Source of the DNA: Galeopsis tetrahit
Lineage: Eukaryota; Streptophyta; Magnoliopsida; Lamiales; Lamiaceae
DNA: 64,000 nt
NCBI GenBank assembly: GCA_963675135.1
Contig: OY776123.1
Coordinates: 17,577,840-17,641,839, forward strand
Direction of reading: 5' to 3'
A model generated the notes under the pieces. It worked only from the letters and a program-made list of their open reading frames with translations, had not been told where the DNA came from and made no database searches. Numbering within the stretch: position 1 is the first letter of the stretch; each line of letters opens with the position of its first letter. Shown in pieces: positions 42,649 through 52,972 of the stretch. A program made the translations under genes and the position numbers.

Positions 42649-44399
42649 ATGGATTATTCAATTCGTAGTTGGATGTATAGTCCAAGATTAGTGAATGGGA
42701 TTATGAACCCCGAATTTGTTAGTGGAATAAATGAATTTATTGAATTTGCTACTAGTAATCCGAATTCGATTTGGGAAGGAAAAATTAGGTGTCCTTGTTC
42801 GAAAGCTAGATGTCGAAATCAAACCTATAGAGATCCTAATGAAGTGAAATCTCATTTATATCGAAATGGTTTTACACTGAATTATTATAATTGGATTTAT
42901 CACGGGGAAGAGAGTTGGGTCCACGTCCATATCAAAACACTAATGAATATGCGTCAACTTCAAACGACGTTGACCCAGCGGGACCTAGTTCGTACCACAC
43001 TATGGTAGAAGAGTTAATGGGTGGCCCAAACATTGATTTTGGAATCGACGTGGAAGAGGAGGCACTTAATGAAGAACCCCCTAACGAGAATGCGGCACAG
43101 TTTTACGGCATGCTTCGTGCAGCGGACCAAGACTTGTATCCTGGTTGTGAATCTCATTCGCAGTTGTCATTCAATTCCAGATTGTTGAACATTAAAACGG
43201 AAAACAGATTGTCTGAAAGGGGATACAATCAGGTTGTTGAGTTGATTCGTGAGATTTGTCCTCCCGAAAATAAGGTTCCCAAGAAATTTAACGACACCAA
43301 ACATTTGATGAGTGGGATGGGTCTTCCGGTAGAAAGGATTGATTGTTGTGCACAGAATTGCATGTTATTTTGGGGTGCAGACAGCGAACTAGATTTTTGT
43401 AAGATTTGTGGTCGATCACGGTATAAGCCGAGTAGGGTTGATGTAGATGGTCGGTTGAAAAAGAAACGCCCGGTTAAGGAGTTGTTCTACTTTCCGATAA
43501 TTCCTCATTTGCAAAGATTGTACATGTCCAAGGCCACTGCGAAGGATATGACATGACATGCCTCGTGCGCTTCTGATGACTCTGGTGTTATGCGTCACCC
43601 GGCAGACTCGCTGGCTTGGAAGCATTTGGACCGTTCGTATCCTGATTTTGCATCTGAAATTAGGAATGTGAGGTTGGGCTTGAGCACAGACGGGTTTGCA
43701 CCGTTTGGAATGACGGGGAAACAATATTCGTCATGGCCAGTTATACTTACTCCGTACAATCTACCCCCGTGGTTATGCATGAAGGATCAATTCATGTTTC
43801 TTTCGATTCTCGTGCCCGGGCCTAAAAGTCCGAAGGACAAACTTGATGTGTTTTTGCAACCACTGATAGCAGATTTGAGATTTTTATGGGAAAATGGGGT
43901 GCAAACTTACGATGTTGCTAGAAAGCAAAACTTTTGGATGCGAGCTGCACTTATCTGGACCATTAGTGACTTCCCAGCATACTCAATGTTGTCTGGTTGG
44001 AGTACATCCGGAAGGCTTGCTTGTCCATATTGTGGAGAGTACACCGATGCATTCTACTTGAATAAAAGTCGAAAGCAGTCGTGGTTCGACAACCACCGAA
44101 AGGTCTTACCACCGAATCACACGTGGCGAACGAATAAAACTGCATTCATGGCCGGAGTAGTAGTCACAGATGATCCACCGCCTATTCGAACGGGTGCAAG
44201 TCTCCTATACGAAATTGATCGTTTGGGATATAGAAAGGTTACAGAGGATGGTGCTGAGGCTCACAACAAAAAACTTGATGGTGGGGAGCCGAGGCCGCCG
44301 ATGCCGTCGGGGGCGTCGCACCACGTTCATGATAGTAGCCAGGTTCAGGATCGGGATGATACTGAGGATGATGGTGATGGTGTTGGTGATGAGGAGTGA
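42649..44399 (+). pseudogene. CACTA TNP2-type transposase, broken
   Basis: 42649-43008 is the N-terminal transposase-associated domain (RSWMY...EGKIRCPCSKARCRNQ, then VKSHLYRNGFTLNYYNWIYHGE). A frameshift near 42920 leads into 42891-43556 (MLRAADQDLYPGCESHSQLSF, LPVERIDCCAQNCMLFWG, CKICGRSRYK, KELFYFPIIPHLQRLYMS). A TGA at 43554-43556 stands where the family has the Trp of MTWH. The same frame goes on (HPADSLAWKHLD, RLGLSTDGFAPFG, YSSWPVILTPYNLPPWLCMK, RLACPYCG). The end is an Asp-rich tail (RDDTEDDGDGVGDEE) right after an EAHNKKLDGGEP junction, much shorter than usual, so the C-terminal part of TNP2 is probably deleted. Confidence 0.85.
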
Positions 44400-45195
44400 T
44401 ACATTTTTATATTACTTTGTTACGTGTGATGTTATTATATTACATTGACGTTGAGGATTAATTTTTATTTTAATGTTGTGTGTGATGTTATTATTTTAAT
44501 TGACGTGAACATGCTAATTATGTTTATAATTAATGTTGTTTGTGATATGATGTTATTTTAATTGAAAATGAACTAGAGAATAATTTTATAATAGATGAAA
44601 ATATTTTTAATTATATGGATAAGTGAATTCATATTTTTAAATGGATAAGTGAAAATAATTATATATATTTAATGTGTTGAATTGAAAATTAGAATGAATT
44701 TACATGATGTGATTAGAATAAATTTAAATGTATAAGTGAAAATAATTATATTCAATGTTGTATGTAATTATAATGTTGTGAAATTAAAAATTAGAATGAA
44801 TTTAAATAGTGTGAATTGATACCGTAAATAAATTATTTAATTTGAAAAATATAATTTAGAAATAATTATGATATGCTTTGATAAATAATTTAATAAGCAA
44901 CAATTAAAGTTAGAATGGATTGAATTAATTAAAGAATTAAAATGTTGTAAATTGAGGATTAGAATAAATTTAAATAGTGTGAATTGATACCGTAAATAAA
45001 TTATTTAATTTGAAAAACATAATTTAGTTAATTTGAAAAACATAATTTAGAAATAATTATGATATGCTTTGATAAATAATTTAATAAGGAACAATTAAAA
45101 TTAGAATGAATTGAATTAATGAAAGAATTAAAAACTCAAATTAAATTGAATATATATTAATTGCATTCACAACATGTCGACTAAAAGCTCCTAAC
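44400..45195. other. Non-coding AT-rich part of the CACTA element
   Basis: TTTAAATAGTGTGAATTGAT blocks at 44801 and 44969 mark a tandem duplication of period 168. No gene. Confidence 0.6.
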
Positions 45196-45209
45196 CTAAA
45201 CGGCACACA

Positions 45210-45362
45210 GGGGGCGCTCAAAAGCCTTCGAGACCGCGAGGTCCCGAGTTCGAACCCCAGAAATAGCGAAAATGGCCAGATTTCCGAAAAATGGGGTGGC
45301 CCAGCGGTGGGGGGTGGGTGTTGGTGGCCTATCGACCTGGGTTCGAATCCCAGATTCGGGTT
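45210..45362 (+). repeat. tRNA-derived (SINE-like) sequence inside the CACTA 3' end
   Basis: TGGCCCAGCGG (45297-45307) fits the pol III A box, GGTTCGAATCC (45340-45350) the B box, and CTGGG-TTCGAAT-CCCAG forms a perfect T-arm. A second B-box-like GAGTTCGAACCCC lies upstream (about 45246-45258). The rest does not fold into a full tRNA as far as I can see. The same sequence recurs at 57690-57799 and in part at 58166-58214. Confidence 0.6.
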
Positions 45363-45379
45363 TTTTAAATTTTAATAAA

Positions 45380-45680
45380 AAGGCATCGGCAATAGGCCCG
45401 ATGCAAAATGGCATCGGCAGTGGGCCCCGATGCCATTTGGTAACGGCGGTTTCCCCGATGCTAAATGGCATCGGCTGTCCCCGATGCGAAATGGCATCGG
45501 CAGTGGGCCCCGATGCCATTTGGTAACGGCGACCTGCCGATGCCATTTCGCATCGGTTTTCCCCAAATCCGATGCCATTTAAATGGCATCGACCATATTG
45601 GCATCGGCAGTGTGCCGATGCCTTTGCCGTTGCCTTCATCTATGGGGACGGCAGATCCGATGCCTTCCCCGATGCCATTT
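45380..45680. repeat. CACTA 3' subterminal repeats
   Basis: Many GATGCNAAATGGCATCGGC units in both orientations, of the same family as 41870-42070, 57820-58140 and 58235-58510. Confidence 0.8.
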
Positions 45681-45698
45681 CTGCATTATTTTGTAGTG

Positions 45699-47405
45699 AA
45701 CTGATGTTGAACAAATTTGGGAACAAATCTCTAATACTCCCACCCCCCTTCACCCACTCTTCCGTCCAGAATTTTGTGTGCCCCCCTCCTGTTCCCACGA
45801 TCCTGGTAATCTTATGTCTAGCTTCACTTCCTCCTATCTCCTAATATATCTTTTTTATTTCTTTCCACCAACTCGAGGCTCCTGCATTACGCCCCCCTCT
45901 ACGTCTATTCACATACTCCTCCCTCCCAAGGCCCCCGTATCTGGATTTTAACACCCTAACCCAGAGATTATTTGGTTCCGTTAACAACCTCCACACCCAT
46001 TTCCCCAGGAGCGCGGAATTGAATATGCTTAGATCTCTGATACCAAGACCCCATTTTTTCTTATCTTTACACACCTCCTCCCACTTCACCCAAGATATTT
46101 TCCTGTTTTCACCCTCTCCCCCTCCCCATAAAAAATTCCTCTGCAGTTTTTTAATCTCACACAAAACAGTTTTAGGAATTTTAAAGAAAGACAGATAGTA
46201 GGTGGGTACCGCGGATAGCACAGTCGGGATGAGTGTGGTTCTCCCTCCCATTGAAATTTCCTTGTCCTTCCAAGCTTCAAGCTTCCCTCGAATCTTCTTA
46301 ATCATCCCGTCCCAGGATGAGATTTTGTGATGGTTAAGCCCCACGTTCATGCCCAAAAATTCCATTGGTAGGCTGCCAGTAGAGCACCCTAGAAAATCTG
46401 CCATCTCAACTTTCTCTTCGTCGCGTACATGGATCCCAATCAACCTGCATTTATTAAAATTAACACCCAGCCCTGAGATTAGTTCGAATAATTTTAGGAT
46501 TTTTTTAATAGTTTGTATATCCTCCCAACTTCCGTTACACAAGAACATCGTGTCATCGGCGTATTGCAGGATCGACACTTGAATCATGTTTTTCCCCATT
46601 TTGATAGGATCGAGCGCGCTTGTTTCCACTGCCCGGTTCACCAGAATATTTAATCCCTCGGCTACAATGAGGAATAGAAACGGCGAGAGCGGATCGCCTT
46701 GCCGTAGCCCGCGTTCTAGTTTGAATTCCCCGGACGGGCTACCATAAATAAGCACTGTCGCGCTTGCCGTAGAGATGCATTCTAGCATCCAGGTCCTCCA
46801 TTTAGGATTGAAGCCCATACCTTCCATCATGCAATCAATGAAGGACCAATCGACGGAGTCATAGGCCTTGGCGAAGTCTACTTTGAACAGAACCCTTCTT
46901 TTTCTCTTCCTTTTAGCCTCGTCAATAGCTTGGTGTGCCACGAGAATACCATCCATTATCTGACGCCCCCCAATGAAGGCAGACTGGCACTCCGAGTTGA
47001 CGGATTCGAGTACTTTGGCCAACCGTCTAGCGAGTATTTTTGCAATAATCTTGTAGAGGCTCCCAATGAGGGAGATGGGCCGGAATTCGTCTAGATACTG
47101 CACTCCTTGTTTTTTTGGTATTAATACAATAAAAGACGGGTTTATTCGTCTCACCAATTTCCCATGTTCATGGAATTCTGTCATCATCTGCATAATTTTC
47201 CCCTTCAATAACCCCCAATTTTCCTTGAAAAACCGTAGTGTAAAACCATAGGGCCCCGGGCTTTTGGATATCTCACAGTCCCAAATTACCTTTCTCACCT
47301 CATCTTCGGTGAATTCTGCGATCAAAAACGAATTGTCACAAGCGTCCACTTTTCGGTGGAACAGATTTGGGGGTATCTTCGGCCTTTCGAACTGTTCTGC
47401 TTTAA
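45699..47405 (-). mobile_element. LINE fragment (minus strand)
   Basis: The reverse transcriptase part of an L1-like LINE, truncated on both sides: at its 5' side near 47405 and at its 3' side by the CACTA end at 45698. After the stop of the long ORF the sequence goes on in another frame (GGSEARHKITRI, TKFWTEEWVKGG, LRDLFPNLF-like) up to the CACTA border. Confidence 0.8.
45841..47349 (-). CDS. LINE reverse transcriptase, long open frame (502 aa)
   Basis: An open frame without stops through the whole reverse transcriptase: KSPGPYGFTLRFFKENW, FIVLIPKKQGVQYLDEFRPI, CQSAFIGGRQIMDGILVAHQ, LFKVDFAKAYDSVDW, RGLRQGDPLSPFLFLIVAEG, the intact catalytic box QYADDTMFL, FLGMNVG and the LEAWKDKEISMGGRTTL thumb region, then WKEIKKIY before the stop. 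The endonuclease and RNase H parts are missing. KSPGPYG has Tyr where Asp is usual. It is the best preserved LINE enzyme in the window, and so probably the youngest copy, but not autonomous. The ATG used is only the first Met of an interrupted ORF2; coding similarity starts upstream, near 47400. Confidence 0.8.
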   Translation of the reverse strand: MDACDNSFLIAEFTEDEVRKVIWDCEISKSPGPYGFTLRFFKENWGLLKGKIMQMMTEFHEHGKLVRRINPSFIVLIPKKQGVQYLDEFRPISLIGSLYKIIAKILARRLAKVLESVNSECQSAFIGGRQIMDGILVAHQAIDEAKRKRKRRVLFKVDFAKAYDSVDWSFIDCMMEGMGFNPKWRTWMLECISTASATVLIYGSPSGEFKLERGLRQGDPLSPFLFLIVAEGLNILVNRAVETSALDPIKMGKNMIQVSILQYADDTMFLCNGSWEDIQTIKKILKLFELISGLGVNFNKCRLIGIHVRDEEKVEMADFLGCSTGSLPMEFLGMNVGLNHHKISSWDGMIKKIRGKLEAWKDKEISMGGRTTLIPTVLSAVPTYYLSFFKIPKTVLCEIKKLQRNFLWGGGEGENRKISWVKWEEVCKDKKKWGLGIRDLSIFNSALLGKWVWRLLTEPNNLWVRVLKSRYGGLGREEYVNRRRGGRNAGASSWWKEIKKIY

Positions 47406-47962
47406 ATTGACTTGTGCATGTAATTACCCCTTGGGGACATTATTATTAATACAACTTCTTGCTTGACCAAAAAAATAATAATTGGCTTGTACATATATTC
47501 AAAAAGAATATTTAAATAATAATTGGCTTGTACATATATTCAAAAAGAATATTTAAATAATAATTGGCTTGTACATATATTCGAAAAGAAAGCATTCCCG
47601 CAATGTGCAACGGCTTATGATGGATTGGTTCATATAAGGTTTTGCTCTTATTTCAATTGAGACCCTAACTTGGTAGGTGGAATTAGCCTTCGAAAATTAA
47701 TTAGTCGATTTTTTGACCGAATATCAAGTCTTCAAAAAAAAAAAAAAGTTAAAAGACTATACATCGATGTCCCTTTTATTAATATCCAATTAAATGTGTG
47801 CTTATGCAAGTGCGTTTCATATTAGATCATTAAATTAAATTGCATTAAATTCATGTATCCACATTAATATTCATTCAAAAGTAGTCTTATAAAAGCCTCG
47901 ATCATAGAAGTATGTTTTCATTAACTACACAAGAAATTAAGATATTAAAGTTTTCATAAATT
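47406..47962. other. Intergenic DNA with a 41-bp tandem repeat and a TATA box
   Basis: AATAATTGGCTTGTACATAT units of period 41 occur three times (from about 47478 to 47590). TATAAAAG at 47888-47895 is the only promoter-like motif, 68 bp before the ATG of the next ORF. Confidence 0.65.
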
Positions 47963-48307
47963 TTGAAATTCATTCGAGATGGAAATTCAAATATTCCTCA
48001 TTTTTTTTTAGTGATGATCATGAGTGGGATGTTAATGAAGAATGAATGTGAAGCATTAACATTAAATAGATATCCTAATGAATACCATTTCAAGTATTCA
48101 ATAACAAATAAACTCCCAATTGGATTTAATTGTGGGAATTTGGACAATGAAACTATGACTAAGTTTGTTTACGTTATATGTACGGACGTTGATGTTCCAG
48201 TGTACTACCCAATAAGCACAACTGATTGCGGCAATAATTTCGGTACGTATGGTTATGATTGCGTCCACCAAATATTGCTTAAAAATCTCATGAAAAAAAA
48301 CTCTTGA
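47963..48307 (+). CDS. Small putative secreted protein (114 aa), unrecognised
   Basis: The ORF begins with a short polar start followed by a hydrophobic run (FFLVMIMSGMLM, about residues 14-25), then a Cys/Glu region that could be a signal-peptide cleavage area (NECEA). The remainder has four Cys (FNCGN, VICTD, TDCGN, YDCVH), aromatic residues, and no further hydrophobic segment. TATAAAAG lies 68 bp upstream. I considered the plant S1 (self-incompatibility-like) family because of the four cysteines, but their spacing does not fit. No paralogue in the window. It may be a real small cysteine-containing secreted protein or a chance ORF. Confidence 0.4.
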   Translation: MKFIRDGNSNIPHFFLVMIMSGMLMKNECEALTLNRYPNEYHFKYSITNKLPIGFNCGNLDNETMTKFVYVICTDVDVPVYYPISTTDCGNNFGTYGYDCVHQILLKNLMKKNS

Positions 48308-51300
48308 GAAAAGTCTGTCGATCACGTTTTTGAAAGGGCAAACCAAATGGTCGACTTATAACGACAAGTATATATATATTAAATTATATATTGGGCATAA
48401 TTGATCGAGTACAATATAATTAGATCACATTTATGATTTGAATAATATTATTTTGACATGAATTATGTTGGCAATATTTAAATTAATGCTACACGTTTAA
48501 TTTTGTGGTTTTTAATAATAATTTTTTTCCACCGTATTGTTTTTTTGTTTTTTTTTTAGTTGTGATGAATTTTGATTCATTATATTTTTAATTCACGGTA
48601 GTGAAAAAAATTACCCATTGGAATAAAAAGGGAACACCAACGGGAGATAATTGATGACTAATTGTAAGTAAACTTACTAGAAAACGACACATCAAGTCAT
48701 CAACACACATAACTTTATATTACTCCACAGAGGGGGATTATCAAATAAATGATTTTTTTTTTTTTACTTGTGTCCATATATGCTTGTTCCTTTAGACAAA
48801 ACACATGATGTGTAATCAATTATATAAAATATTATTTATATATAATTAACTAATTCACACATCAGAAAATGCAAGGCTGGTAGGTCATCATATCACAAGT
48901 GACGTGTAAACCAATATTTATGCCATATATATAAATAATAAAAAAAAAACATTTTTGTTTCTTCATTTGGCCTGATCACAATACATTACTTTTCTTGCAT
49001 GCATGCACAAGGGAAAATAAAGTTGGGTAAAGTATGTTTTTTTTATACAGATCAAAAATTGTGGTTCTATTTCATTTTATATGTACATAAATTAACAAAA
49101 CATCATTTTATATATATATAATTTATTACAATTTATTACACATGTCTAAGATACGTATCCCAAATAACACACACGTGTACGTATATATAGTACGTGTACG
49201 TGATACAACACACAATATATTTATTACATTAATACTCTTATACGTACACTATACTTAGACCGATTTGCTTTAAATGTTATTGCACTTCATTTTCATTTTT
49301 ACTACCATAGATTACATAATTGTTGGGTACCTCTTATTATAGGGTTATTATTCCTTCAATTTAAATTAAATACGGAGATCAATGACGACGAATTTGCGAT
49401 GGTTGAAAATCCATCGCAATTTACAATGGTTTTGAGACGAAATTGGTCAAATGATCGAAGTCAACAAATTTTAGCGATGAAATATATAAATTTTATTGCA
49501 AATGTTTAATCTAAGAATTTAGGCACACAAAATTCTATTTCGTTGCTAAAATTTAGATTTGACGCAAAATTTTCGTTGTTATTCCTTTTTTTCTTGTAGA
49601 ATTTTGTTTGAACTTTCGATAAAATTGTATGTCGCAGATTTAAAATTAAGATTTACCCAGATTTCCACGACTCTCATATATTTGGAGACACATACGAATT
49701 CAAATTTCAATGTAATATATATATGTTGTATGTTCACATCACCCTCCAAACTGGGAAATAGTCTGCAATTGAATTAATTGAAATAGTCTGCATGTTCATA
49801 ATTATTAACTTCTTATAATATGATAGTTTTGAATGAATTACAAGATACAAACTATAAAAAAAATAAGATTTACTAAATTGTAGAGTTAAAACGAGCTAAA
49901 AAGGAAAAATAAAAAAACCATCAAACTGAACTGGCAGTCTAAAAATTGTAACCTCCGTTCGATTTTGGTTGAAAATTTTGCCAAATCGAAACCGACGATT
50001 TGAACCGTTAGTTTGTGCATGTCGTACTTCAATATTTAAAAATTAAGCATTAAGACTTGGTATGCACAACAACACACAAGTGTTACTCCACATATATATT
50101 CTACCGTATGTTATTAATGATTATTTTGTATAAATATGATTAATAGACCATCTTACCGATTATTAATGAATTATTTATAGTCATTTATTCTACTTGTCTT
50201 AAACATTATGAGAAGAGATGAAAAAAAAAATTAAAAGTGACAAATAAATTAAGTGGAACAAATGTAGTGTTGTTTTTCAACCAAAAAAATTATTTTAATG
50301 GTAATAAGAATTGATTTTGAGTGTTTTTTCATCTAAATGATACTCCCTCCATCCATCCGTATAATTTCATTATTCATATAACCAAAATGAAGCAAATAGT
50401 AATCTCAGAAATTGAGGTAGGTGGAAGATGAAGAAACGGCTTAAAAAAGAAATGAAACTGTGAAAAGGTGCACCGCCATAAAAAGTAACCCAATGAATGC
50501 TCTACATGCTAATTTTTTCTGCTTCACATCACCCATTACTAATATTTTGCGCACATTATTCATATAAAATACTATAGTATATATGTTGTTAATCTCTAAA
50601 TAATAAAGTAGTACATTTGTATTTGGCTCAGCTTTCAGAGCTGCCAATTAATTATATATAAATGTATGGTTTATAATTCTGTAGCCACATTTTTATATAT
50701 TAATTTCCAAATGACATTTATGGTTTATAATTCTGTAATTTATCTAAATTTCATGTTGCTATATATGCTGCTTTCGAAAATAAAATATTTAAAAGATTTG
50801 CAAGTTATAAATCACAACCCTTTCAATTTAAGAATATATCAAATGATGATGATAATGATGATATTAACACATTTCAAATATCGCAAGAAATCCATTTTCT
50901 CAATCACATTTTGGAAGTGATTTTATTTTAATGGAGTGATTTTGAATTTCTCCATTTGAATTCATTACGTTTTCTTGTGAATATACACATGAATGAATGG
51001 GTATAACATACAATCGGATGGACCACCCCAGCCAACCTGAAGCTTAGTAAAAGTAGTGAACTAAAAAAATCAAAACATTTATGAACATGGAAGATATGCA
51101 AATTCTTGAAATTATATATATATATGCCAAAAGAAACATATATGAAGTGTCGTTTAAATTAATGATTCATAGCATACAAGTAAAAGTTCAACCCACATAA
51201 AATTTTATATGTCATATATGGAGTATAATAAATTAAAATAAACCATTTTTTGTGGAAATTAAAGGATCCACATGCAGTTTTTGAATTAGGAACCTAAGAC

Positions 51301-52972
51301 GTGTAGGCGTGAGAGCCTTAAAGTTTTGATACCATTAAATAATTTCTCCTTATCTAAAAGTACGAATTTTATTGTCCATTTTCCATTTTGGTTAATCTTT
51401 TAATTGAAATGATGGATGGTGTACCTAGTTGCAGCTAGTACATCTCTCAGTCTTCTTTGTTGACTTGGACACGCATTGATCGAAATGGGTGTGGATGAAT
51501 TATTGCAGTTGTCAACTCTTTTTAAATTTCTCTTTTCAATCACATGGGACCAAAGCAGCAAGCTTGTTTCTCAAACCATATCAACAATTCTCGTGGTAAT
51601 ATCTTCATAAAATGGGCTGCTATTTTTTTCATTGACTTTATTGACCTCAAATAATGTGCCTATATTAATTTCAAAAGATTCTTGTTGGCCCGAATTATAC
51701 TGAAATTCAGCAAAATCATAATGAGCTCAATTGAACACTCTTCCATCTTACAACTTTTGTACATAACTTATGATCCGATACTCCGATCGGCATGATTCTT
51801 GTTTCATTACGACACTCTCTTCGATATGTTTCATGTGATCCACTCTTTCAATTGATCCATCGGCCTGATATTTTCGTGATTTGCTTAAAAATACCTCGTT
51901 TTACCTATAAATCAAGAAAGAATGATCGTCTATATATCAAAATTTCGACAATTAAACCACTTTCTCACGATTCTTGCAAGCATAAATTGATATTCAAAGC
52001 ATAATTCATCCACAAATTCGAGCAATCTCACGACAAATCATAACCTCGAATTAGAAAGATGAAGAGGTGGAGGAGGAGTACTTTTATTAGTATCCAAATT
52101 ATGTTAGACATGCATCAATAATTTTTGTATGGTAGGAGTACCAAATTCAGTATTGTTTTCTTATTTTCTTATAAGAATATTGATTGTGACGTACTTTTTT
52201 TTTTTTGTCATCATTAAAATATACTAACACATAGAAATTGCATGTTAAAATCTTGCATGTCATCATCAATATTAATTAAATTGCAGAAAATTACTCCATA
52301 AAACGATACGTGAAAGTTATATAGCCCGTTTCAAATATCAACTTGTCTAAATTCTAATTTCATATATATGGAGTATATGTTACTGTAAAATAATTATTAC
52401 ATATACTTAGAGTTTATTTATTGAACAATTGTTTGAGAATAATTTTATTAAATTCTTGGAACAATAAATTTAAAACAAACAAATAAAATCGTGGGATTAA
52501 TTCATAGTTTTTTAGACCATAGATCGACATGGACATAACACTCATGTCAAGAGATTATCGAGTTTTTTGTCGATTCGAGCTCAAATTTTTTTAAAACTCG
52601 ATCTATCGAGTTCGAGTATAACAATTGAGTCAAGTTTTAAACTTTAAAGGCTAGGGTTTGGATAGGGTATATAGAACTTTAAAAATTAGGCTAGCTAGAT
52701 AGATGTCATTTGACCATGTACGTGCCAATACAAAAAAAATGAATTCGCGCGTTCCACATCACCCATATCACATATAAAATAATTGAGAAGGAGAAAGTAA
52801 CTTATACCTACAAGAAATTATAATGGAATATAAGTAAACATGTCATGTTCGACTTTTATCATTGAATCGTAACGTACATTTATTTTGGACCTTTAGACAC
52901 GCTAGCTTGCGTAAAACATTTTATGAAAAGGCAGGCTAGGGATGGGCCTCCATACTAACATGATAATTGAAA
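48308..52972. other. 4.7-kb intergenic region, no gene seen
   Basis: AT-rich throughout. Short frames (49559-49777, 50441-50647, 50666-50920, 51792-52004) have no domain, promoter context or partner. Visible items: a duplicated TTTATGGTTTATAATTCTGT word (50663 and 50714), a lone CTCCCTCCATCC (50343) without a matching right end, and an ACTCGA-rich stretch near 52560-52620. Confidence 0.5.

Larger units (their letters stand above)
41850..45698 (+). mobile_element. CACTA (En/Spm) element with mismatched flanks
   Basis: Starts CACTACAAAATAAT and ends with the inverse (ATTATTTTGTAGTG, ending 45698). Subterminal arrays of GATGCNAAATGGCATCGGCA fill about 41870-42070 and 45380-45680. Inside is a TNP2-type transposase pseudogene (42649-44399) and an AT-rich stretch (44400-45180) with a 168-bp tandem duplication near 44801. 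The 3-bp flanks do not match (TTT left, AAC right), and the left flank is the MIR157 block while the right flank is a LINE. Confidence 0.85.

Noticed and set aside
45241..45362. Functional tRNA gene
   Set aside because: A box, B box and T-arm are present, but no complete acceptor stem or anticodon arm could be assembled.
47963..48307. Plant S1 (self-incompatibility-like) family for the 114-aa ORF
   Set aside because: Four cysteines are present, but the spacing and the surrounding motifs do not match.
50343..50500. Stowaway MITE starting at CTCCCTCCATCC
   Set aside because: No complementary right end with TA was found downstream.
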